Assembly (NCBI GenBank): GCA_021777285.1
Contig: JAJYDR010000014.1
Coordinates: 1-27,256, forward strand
DNA from: Actinomycetes bacterium
GTDB lineage: Bacteria > Actinomycetota > Acidimicrobiia > Acidimicrobiales > RAAP-2
Direction of reading: 5' to 3'
DNA: 27,256 bases
The stretch's first letter is position 1. Each line of letters starts with the position of its first letter. The notes under the pieces are model-generated. The model made no database searches, was not told the DNA's origin, and worked only from the letters and a program-made list of their open reading frames with translations. The position numbers and the translations under genes are program-made. Below, piece after piece: positions 21,754-27,256 of the stretch.

Positions 21754-22770
21754 ATGCGCAAAGTCCTCGCGACCATCGTCGTCCTCGTCCTCGCCGTGGG
21801 AGTCGCCCTCGTGGCGAAGAACCTTCACTCGAGCCCTTCGCCCGGAGTTGCGTCGTCTAACCCAACGACCAGCGCGCCGAGCTATCCGATCGCGCCCTTG
21901 ACCGGGCTGCCCGATCCGACCCACCTGGCCGCCACGCGCCCCGCCCTCACCATCAAGGTCGAGAACACGCCCGAGGCGCTTCCCCAGTGGGGCATCGACC
22001 AGGCCGACGTCGTCTACGAGGAGATCGTCAACGGCGGCATCACCCGCCTGGCCGCGGTCTTCAACTCCCACGCACCGGCCAAGGTCGGCCCGGTGCGCTC
22101 GGTGCGCCCGACCGATCAGCAGATCGTCTTTCCGATCGGGGGCATCTTCGCCTTCTCCGGCGGCGCCCCCTACGCGATTGCGTCCATCTCCCAGGCGCCG
22201 GTGAAGCTGATCGACGAGTCCAACGCGGGCGCGGCGATGTTCCGCGACCCGAACCGACAGGCCCCCCACAACCTCTACGCCAACGCGGCTGCGCTCTTCG
22301 CCTTCAAGGGCACGCCGACGCCGCCGCCCGCGCTCTTCCAGTACCGTGCCGCCAACCAGGCGCCCCTGGGGCCGAGCATCGCGCACTTCACCGTGGGCTT
22401 TCCCAGCATCTACCCGGTGACCTGGACCTGGAACAGCGCCACCGCGTCCTGGGACCGGACGCTCTTCGGTCAGAAGATCATCACCGGCAACGGCGTGCAG
22501 GTCTCGCCGAAGAACGTGTTGGTGATGTTCGTCAACTACGTCAACGGTGTGGGCACGTTCACCTCGTACGCGAACCTGCAGGGCTCGGGCCCGGTGTGGG
22601 CCTTTGTCGGTGGACACGAGGTGCGCGGTACCTGGTCGCGCGCGGCCAAGGCCGACGTCATCTCCTACACGCTCGCTAACGGCAAGCCCCTGCTCGTCAC
22701 CCCGGGCCAGACCTGGGTGGAGCTGCAGTACACGGGTGGGCCCATGTCCGTCACCCCCGCCGTAGGGTGA
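21754..22770 (+). CDS. DUF3048 (YerB-like) exported protein
   Basis: This 338-residue protein starts with a single hydrophobic segment (about 4-21) and a Ser/Pro/Thr-rich linker. It has no lipobox cysteine, so it is probably membrane-anchored outside the cell. The N-terminal DUF3048 domain begins PLTGLPDPTHLAATRPALTIKVEN. It continues with WGIDQADVVYEEIVNGGITRLAAVF and KVGPVRSVRPTD. The C-terminal DUF3048 domain has VLVMFVNYV and KPLLVTPGQTWVELQ. The function of YerB-like proteins is unknown. The ATG is 6 bases after TACATT (21742-21747), a clear leaderless arrangement. Confidence 0.88.
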   Translation: MRKVLATIVVLVLAVGVALVAKNLHSSPSPGVASSNPTTSAPSYPIAPLTGLPDPTHLAATRPALTIKVENTPEALPQWGIDQADVVYEEIVNGGITRLAAVFNSHAPAKVGPVRSVRPTDQQIVFPIGGIFAFSGGAPYAIASISQAPVKLIDESNAGAAMFRDPNRQAPHNLYANAAALFAFKGTPTPPPALFQYRAANQAPLGPSIAHFTVGFPSIYPVTWTWNSATASWDRTLFGQKIITGNGVQVSPKNVLVMFVNYVNGVGTFTSYANLQGSGPVWAFVGGHEVRGTWSRAAKADVISYTLANGKPLLVTPGQTWVELQYTGGPMSVTPAVG

Positions 22771-22775
22771 GCGAG

Positions 22776-23663
22776 ATGGGCTACCGCGAGGAGATCATCA
22801 GGACCCCAGACGGACGTGCGCTCGAGGTCGCGCGCGTGGGCGCCGACGACGGCGTGGCCGTCGTCTTTCATCACGGCTCGCCGGGCGCCGCGTCGCTCGC
22901 GCTCTCCCTCGAGACGATGGCCGAGCGCCACGGGCTCTTCGTCGCGACGAGCTCGCGCGCGGGATACGGGCACTCCGACGCGCGCCCCGGGCGCGACGTG
23001 GCGAGCGTGGTTGAGGACGTCGCGGCGCTGCGCGCGCACTACGGCATCGAGCACTACGTCGCCGTCGGCTGGTCGGGGGGCGGACCCCACGCGCTGGCCT
23101 GCGCGGCGAAGGACCCCAGTTGCGTGGGGGCGATCAGCCTGGCTGGCGTGGCCCCGATCGACGCCGACTTCGACTGGACCGAGGGGATGGGTCCGGAGAA
23201 CCTCGAGGAGTTCGCCCTCGCGCGCGAGGGCGGTGCGGCCTACGTCGCGCATATGGAGGCCCTCGCGCGCGTGTTCGCGGCGGCGACGAGTGATAACATC
23301 GTGGGCCTCTTCGGCGGTCTGCTGAGTGCTCCCGACCTCGCGGTTCTCGAGCGCGAAGGCGAGCGCGAGTGGTTGGCGCGAGAGTGCCGCGACGCCTTCA
23401 GCGTCTCCTCGGCCGGCTTCATCGACGACGACCGGTCGTTCTTCGCACCCTGGGGCTTTGACCCCGCGGCGATTGAGGTGCCCGTGGAGATCTGGTACGG
23501 CGACCTCGACCTGATGGTGCCGCCCACCCACGGCAAATGGCTCGCGCGCACGATCCCCGACGCCAGTCCGGTCCACCTGCCAAACGAGGGGCACGTCTCT
23601 CTCGTCGTCGCGCACGCCGACGCTCTGGCCGAGGCCATCCTCACCCTGGCCGTGGCGCCGTGA
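22776..23663 (+). CDS. Alpha/beta hydrolase
   Basis: This 295-residue alpha/beta hydrolase has HHGSPG at 32-37 (oxyanion region), the nucleophile elbow GWSGGG with S100, the acid in YGDLDLMVPP near residue 247, and the catalytic histidine in PNEGHVSL near 271. A cap region lies between about 128 and 220. The substrate is unknown. I chose the ATG at 22776 because it follows TAGGGT (22763-22768) by 7 bases. That hexamer runs into the end of the DUF3048 gene. A GTG at 22767 would overlap that gene's stop and add three residues. The stop overlaps the agmatinase-family start (GTGA). Confidence 0.85.
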   Translation: MGYREEIIRTPDGRALEVARVGADDGVAVVFHHGSPGAASLALSLETMAERHGLFVATSSRAGYGHSDARPGRDVASVVEDVAALRAHYGIEHYVAVGWSGGGPHALACAAKDPSCVGAISLAGVAPIDADFDWTEGMGPENLEEFALAREGGAAYVAHMEALARVFAAATSDNIVGLFGGLLSAPDLAVLEREGEREWLARECRDAFSVSSAGFIDDDRSFFAPWGFDPAAIEVPVEIWYGDLDLMVPPTHGKWLARTIPDASPVHLPNEGHVSLVVAHADALAEAILTLAVAP

Positions 23664-24652
23664 CGCGCATTGGCAACCTCTACGGGCCTGACGCCACCTT
23701 CCTCGGCGTGCCGGGCGCCGACCCCGACGAGCGCGCGAGCTGGACGGGCGCGGGCGCGGCGATCATCGGCGCGCCCTTCGACGGGGGCACGTCGCACCGC
23801 CCCGGTACCCGTTTCGGCCCCCAGGCGCTGCGCACGACCGACTACCTGCCCCACGACGGCATGCGCCCGAGCCTCGCGCTCGGCGTCGACCCACTGATCG
23901 CCCTCGGGGTCGTCGACCTGGGCGACGTGGAGATGCCCTCGGGTGAGACGCAGCGCTCCCTCGCCGCGCTCGAAGAGCGCGTCACCACCGTGGCCTCGGC
24001 CGGCGTGCTGCCGGTCATCCTCGGCGGAGACCACACGATCGCCCTGCCCGACGTGACCGGCGTCGCGCGCCACGTGGGCTGGGGCCGGGTCGCGGTGATC
24101 CACTTCGACGCTCACGCCGACACTGGCGACACCCAGATGGGCTCGCTCTACGGTCACGGCACGCCGATGCGCCGTCTGATCGAGTCCGGAGCCTGCCGGG
24201 GAGACCGCTTCATCCAGATCGGCCTGCGCGGCTACTGGCCCGAGCCCGAGACCTTGGCCTGGATGGCCGAACAGCACATGCGCTCCTTCGAGATGAGCGA
24301 GATCGTCGCGCGCGGCCTCGACGGGGTGCTCGACGAGGCCCTGGCCCTGGCCGCGGACGACTGCGACGCGGTCTTCCTCTCGGTCGACGTCGACGTGGTG
24401 GATCCGGGGTCGGCGCCGGGCACCGGCACGCCCGAACCAGGGGGCCTCTCGAGCCGCCAGCTGCTCGACGCGGTCCGGCGCATCGCGATGGAGTCGAACC
24501 TGGCGGGACTTGACGTCGTAGAGGTTTCGCCGCCCTACGACCACGCGGAGATCACGGCATACCTGGGCAACCGCGTGATCCTCGAGGCGCTGGGCGGCGT
24601 GGCGTGGCGTCGCCACGGCGGGCGCACGCCCGCCTCGCCACTGCTCTCCTAA
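23660..24652 (+). CDS. Agmatinase/ureohydrolase-family enzyme
   Basis: This 330-residue manganese ureohydrolase (agmatinase, guanidinobutyrase or guanidinopropionase type) hydrolyses a guanidino compound to urea plus an amine. All metal ligands are present: H125 in GGDHT (122-126), D150, H152 and D154 in HFDAHADT, and D243 and D245 in SVDVDVVDP. The loop GTGTPEPGGLSSRQ is the usual one after the metal site. The substrate-deciding loops cannot be read with certainty, so the symbol speB is not assigned. The GTG start overlaps the hydrolase stop. Its stop overlaps the stop of the convergent decarboxylase by four bases. Confidence 0.9.
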   Translation: MTRIGNLYGPDATFLGVPGADPDERASWTGAGAAIIGAPFDGGTSHRPGTRFGPQALRTTDYLPHDGMRPSLALGVDPLIALGVVDLGDVEMPSGETQRSLAALEERVTTVASAGVLPVILGGDHTIALPDVTGVARHVGWGRVAVIHFDAHADTGDTQMGSLYGHGTPMRRLIESGACRGDRFIQIGLRGYWPEPETLAWMAEQHMRSFEMSEIVARGLDGVLDEALALAADDCDAVFLSVDVDVVDPGSAPGTGTPEPGGLSSRQLLDAVRRIAMESNLAGLDVVEVSPPYDHAEITAYLGNRVILEALGGVAWRRHGGRTPASPLLS

Positions 24653-26016
24653 CGCATTGTCTCGAGCACCTGGCGCACCAGCGCCTCGTCGGTGTCGGGG
24701 TGAAGAAAGGCGAAGCGGGCGATCGTCTCGCCCTCCCACTTGGTGGGCGTGACGAAGGCGACCTGGTCGCGAAGGAGCTGGTGACTCCAGTTGACGTAGT
24801 CGGCGTCACTCCAGCCGGGCCGGCGAAAGAGGACGACGGACAGGCTCGCCGGGCGCACCATCTCGACGTGGTCGAGCTCGTCGATGATTTCGCTGGAGCG
24901 CTCCGCGAGATCGATCGCCGCCTGGACGGCCGTCTCGTAGGCGTGGGTGCCGTTGGTCACGAGCGAGTACCAGAACGGCAGGCCGCGCGCGCGTCGCGAG
25001 AGGTGGATCGCGAAGTCCGAGGGGTTCCACTCGTAGTCCTCGTCGTCGCTGCCGTGCAGGATGTCGAGGTAGCCGGCCTGCTGGGCGAGGATGCGCCGCG
25101 CGACGTGGGGTTCACGATAGATCAGCGCCGCGCAGTCCAGGGGCGCGAAGAGCCACTTGTGCGGATCGACCACGAAGCTGTCGGCGTGGCGGATGCCCGC
25201 GAGCAGGTGGCGGTGCGTGGGCGAGAAGAGCGAGGCGCCGCCGTAGGCGCCGTCGACGTGGAACCACAGCTCGTGCTCTCGCGCGTAGGCGCCGAGCCCC
25301 TCGAGGTCGTCGACGATGCCGGCGTTCGTGGTGCCCGCGGTCGCCACGACGCCGATCACGCTCTCGGGGTGGGGGTCGGCCGCGAGGGCCGCGCGCAGAC
25401 CCTCGATAGTGAAGCGGTGGTCGTCGGCCTCGACCACGAGCGCCTCCATGCCTAGGACGTGCAGGGCCTTGCCCACGCTCGAGTGCGCGTCGACCGAGAC
25501 CGCGTAGCGCAGGGTGTGTGCGGGGATCTCGGGGCGGCGCGCGCGGCCTACGTCGCGGCCCACCGTCAGTCCCGACAGGTTGCCGGTCGAGCCGCCCGAG
25601 ACGAAGGCGCCGCCCGAGCCCGAGGGCATCCCCGCGAGGTCGGCGAGGAAGCCGAGCGCCTGGTTCTCGGCCACCACCACGCCGGCCGACTCGAGCCAGC
25701 TGGTGCCGTTGAGCCCGGAGCAGGCGACCACCATGTCAAAGAGCAACGAGTTCTTGGTCGGCGCGTTGGGAATGAAGGCGAGGAAGTTCGGCGCGTCAAT
25801 GGAGATGACGGCGCGGGCCAGCTCGTTGGAGAAGAACGACAGGACCTCGCCGGGGCTGCGGCCCTCGGGGGTGATCAGTCCGTCGAGGCTGGCGAGGGGC
25901 TCGGGGGTCAGGCTGCCGTAGTCGAGTGGCACGGGGTCCATCGCCAACCGCTCGCGGCAGTACGCGAAGATCATCTCGGTGACCTCTTCGTTGTACTCGA
26001 ACATGTGGTGCCCCAT
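24649..26016 (-). CDS. Group II PLP-dependent decarboxylase (aromatic amino acid type)
   Basis: This 455-residue fold-type-I PLP enzyme has GAFVSGGSTGNLSGL (cofactor-phosphate loop), the stacking histidine region SVDAHSSVGKAL, VVATAGTTNAGIVDDL, LWFHVDGAYGG, and DPHKW with the Schiff-base lysine K287. The WLESAGVVVAENQALGFLADLAG stretch is typical of the aromatic-L-amino-acid decarboxylase branch. The ATG at 26016 has GAAAGG 8 bases before it (26030-26025) and a -10-like TAGGCT further up. ATG at 26004 is an alternative. The substrate could be phenylalanine, tyrosine or tryptophan, in keeping with divergent pheA, but glutamate or others are not excluded. Confidence 0.88.
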   Translation of the reverse strand: MGHHMFEYNEEVTEMIFAYCRERLAMDPVPLDYGSLTPEPLASLDGLITPEGRSPGEVLSFFSNELARAVISIDAPNFLAFIPNAPTKNSLLFDMVVACSGLNGTSWLESAGVVVAENQALGFLADLAGMPSGSGGAFVSGGSTGNLSGLTVGRDVGRARRPEIPAHTLRYAVSVDAHSSVGKALHVLGMEALVVEADDHRFTIEGLRAALAADPHPESVIGVVATAGTTNAGIVDDLEGLGAYAREHELWFHVDGAYGGASLFSPTHRHLLAGIRHADSFVVDPHKWLFAPLDCAALIYREPHVARRILAQQAGYLDILHGSDDEDYEWNPSDFAIHLSRRARGLPFWYSLVTNGTHAYETAVQAAIDLAERSSEIIDELDHVEMVRPASLSVVLFRRPGWSDADYVNWSHQLLRDQVAFVTPTKWEGETIARFAFLHPDTDEALVRQVLETMR

Positions 26017-26046
26017 TGCGCCGACCTTTCAAATTTGTCCCTCGAT

Positions 26047-26052
26047 AGCCTA
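26047..26052 (-). promoter_or_regulatory. Putative -10 element of the decarboxylase gene
   Basis: TAGGCT on the minus strand would start transcription near 26040 and leave a 24-base leader that carries the GAAAGG ribosome site. It is one of the few genes here with a clear leader. Confidence 0.4.
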
Positions 26053-26096
26053 GGCACTGTCGTGGGGGCCCATCTTTCGGCCCACGCGTCCCCAGG

Positions 26097-26102
26097 TAGT
26101 CT
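26097..26102 (+). promoter_or_regulatory. Putative -10 element of leaderless pheA
   Basis: TAGTCT ends 6 bases before the pheA ATG, placing the predicted transcription start at the A of ATG. No ribosome-binding sequence is present. The same TAGTCTCTCGAC run precedes the GNAT gene at 9021. Confidence 0.55.
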
Positions 26103-26108
26103 CTCGAC

Positions 26109-27023
26109 ATGACGACGACGCGCGTGGGCTTCCTGGGACCCGTCGGATCGTTCTCTCACGAGGCGTTGCACAGTCTGGGCGAGGTCGAGGGCGTCGCCAT
26201 GGACACCCTGGCCGACCTGCTGGCCGGCGTGGCATCGGGCGACATCGACCTGGCGCTGGCGCCGCTGGAGAACGCGATCGAGGGGACGGTCTCGGCCACC
26301 ATCGACGGGCTGGTCTTCGACTACGACCTCTACATCGAGCGTGAGGTCGTCTTACCTATCCACCTGCACCTGCTCGCGCGCCCGGGTGTGTCCCTGGAGG
26401 ACGTGACCAGCGTGCTGAGCTATGTCCACGCCCTGGGCCAGTGCCGCGAGTTCCTGGGTCGCCTGTCGGCGTCGAGCAGTCAAGCGACCTCGACCTCGCA
26501 GGCGGCACGTCTCGTGGCCGAGTCGAGTGAGCCTTGGGCCGCGGTGGGCTCGGCGATGGCCGGCGAGCTCTTCGGTCTCGTCCAGCTCGCCTCGGACATC
26601 GAGGACCACCCGGGCAACGCCACGCGATTCGTCGTGGTGGGCCGCGACTCCATCGCTCCGCCCTCGGGGCACGATCGCACGACCATCGTCTGCTTCCAGG
26701 ACGCCGACCGCCCAGGCTCTCTCTATGGCATCCTGGGCCGCTTCGCGGCGCGTGACATCAACTTGACCAAGCTCGAGAGCCGTCCGACCAAGAAGGGTCT
26801 GGGTGACTACTGCTTCGTCATCGAGTTCGAGGGCCACGTGAGCGACGACCTGGTGGCGGACTGCCTCGCGGACCTGCAGGCGCACCTCGCGCGCGTGAAG
26901 TTCCTCGGCTCGTACCCGGTCGAGGGCGAGGTCGCGGCCGAGCGCCGCGACGAGGTCTCGCTCGCGCGCGCAGCGGCGGCGACGTGGATCGACGAGCTTC
27001 GCGCGAAGGTGCGAGAGCGCTGA
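26109..27023 (+). CDS. pheA: Prephenate dehydratase
   Basis: PheA converts prephenate to phenylpyruvate, the committed step to phenylalanine. The 304-residue protein is the single-function form without chorismate mutase. RVGFLGPVGSFSHEAL opens the catalytic domain. LAPLENAIEGTVSATIDGL follows, and the conserved T-R-F triad is at 172-174 (NATRFVVVG). A C-terminal ACT domain (about 195-275: DRPGSLYGILGRFAARDINLTKLESRPTKK) should bind phenylalanine for feedback inhibition. The ATG lies 6 bases after TAGTCT. It is divergent from the PLP decarboxylase, with 92 bases between starts. Confidence 0.96.
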   Translation: MTTTRVGFLGPVGSFSHEALHSLGEVEGVAMDTLADLLAGVASGDIDLALAPLENAIEGTVSATIDGLVFDYDLYIEREVVLPIHLHLLARPGVSLEDVTSVLSYVHALGQCREFLGRLSASSSQATSTSQAARLVAESSEPWAAVGSAMAGELFGLVQLASDIEDHPGNATRFVVVGRDSIAPPSGHDRTTIVCFQDADRPGSLYGILGRFAARDINLTKLESRPTKKGLGDYCFVIEFEGHVSDDLVADCLADLQAHLARVKFLGSYPVEGEVAAERRDEVSLARAAAATWIDELRAKVRER

Positions 27024-27030
27024 ATTGTTG

Positions 27031-27121
27031 GCGCGTTGTGAGAGCGCGCGACGACAACGCACGTAACGAAAGCAGCGCGCGAACATGTACGCGTGTCCTG
27101 AAGTTGTCCGCGCGTTGTGAG
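27031..27121 (+). repeat. Repeated 12-mer between pheA and the TetR gene
   Basis: GCGCGTTGTGAG occurs at 27031-27042 and again at 27110-27121. Around the first copy GCGTTGT (27033-27039) pairs with ACAACGC (27054-27060) across a 14-base spacer. This could be the pheA end hairpin or a regulator site. Otherwise the 138-base gap holds no frame I can support. Confidence 0.4.
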
Positions 27122-27137
27122 GGCTCCCCGATAGCGT

Positions 27138-27156
27138 CGTCAACGATTAGTTGATG
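27138..27156 (+). promoter_or_regulatory. Candidate operator of the TetR gene
   Basis: TCAAC-GATTA-GTTGA forms a perfect 5-base inverted repeat with a 5-base centre, extended to 7-base arms with one mismatch. It ends just before the TetR start and overlaps the ribosome-binding region, a usual place for self-regulation. Confidence 0.4.
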
Positions 27157-27164
27157 AGGTGATG

Positions 27165-27256
27165 GTGAGCATCGATCACGAGACGACGCCGAGCACGAAG
27201 AGACCGTACTTGCGGGCCGACGCGCGCCGCGAGATGATCCTCGAGGCCGCCGAGCG
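27165..27256 (+). CDS. TetR-family regulator, N-terminal fragment
   Basis: About 30 residues are visible before the window ends. The segment PYLRADARREMILEAAE is the first helix of a TetR DNA-binding domain, where R-x-x-I-L-x-A-A is the usual pattern. The ligand-binding part is outside the window. GTG at 27165 is preferred because GAGG (27156-27159) is 5 bases upstream. ATG at 27162 is in frame but only 2 bases from it. Confidence 0.65.
   Translation, partial: MSIDHETTPSTKRPYLRADARREMILEAAE

Overview
The window is high-GC DNA that looks like an actinobacterial chromosome, possibly Acidimicrobiia or a relative. Four gene families support this: a CysO-type sulfur carrier, a mycothiol-dependent maleylpyruvate-isomerase-like enzyme, a Ddn-type F420-dependent oxidoreductase, and a coproheme decarboxylase. 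The start-site architecture fits too. About eighteen genes begin 6-7 bases after a -10-like hexamer (mostly TAnnnT), as expected for leaderless mRNAs. The lineage is an inference; nothing here fixes the species.

Layout. 1-356 is the start of a family 2 glycosyltransferase reading out of the window. 472-3689 holds threonine synthase, cysO and a stand-alone groEL controlled by a CIRCE operator, closed by a 15-bp TTCG-loop hairpin. 3775-5597 holds coproheme decarboxylase, then a NUDIX hydrolase overlapping a GNAT acetyltransferase. 5598-9010 is an accessory island with visibly more A/T. It carries an ASCH protein, two tandem hicAB toxin-antitoxin loci, a complete IS30-family element inside the first hicA, a secreted DUF4232 protein and several gene remnants. 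9021-13972 holds mostly single genes: a RimJ/L-type GNAT, two small proteins of unknown role, a PhnB-like VOC protein, a group II PLP decarboxylase, a NifX-like protein, a Ddn-like oxidoreductase and a mycothiol-dependent enzyme.

14032-18051 is a tightly coupled run: aminopeptidase N, YbaK-type deacylase, methyltransferase and monooxygenase-fold protein. It converges on a HEAT-repeat protein. 18551-20182 holds a 54-residue Cys/His protein and a ClC chloride transporter. 20195-21724 is a PaiB-like protein coupled to two GNATs, reminiscent of the paiAB pair. 21754-24652 holds a DUF3048 protein, an alpha/beta hydrolase and an agmatinase-family ureohydrolase. A second group II decarboxylase runs towards the agmatinase on the other strand and is divergent from prephenate dehydratase (pheA). 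The window ends in the first codons of a TetR regulator preceded by candidate operator repeats.

Most of the content is housekeeping metabolism. The best-supported unusual structure is the island. The IS30 insertion can be undone on paper: removing 1086 bp plus one copy of a 3-bp duplication restores an in-frame hicA that runs into hicB. The element left an orphan antitoxin beside an intact paralogous hicAB pair, and short GNAT-like C-terminal remnants follow both hicB genes. I see no tRNA, rRNA, CRISPR array or prophage.
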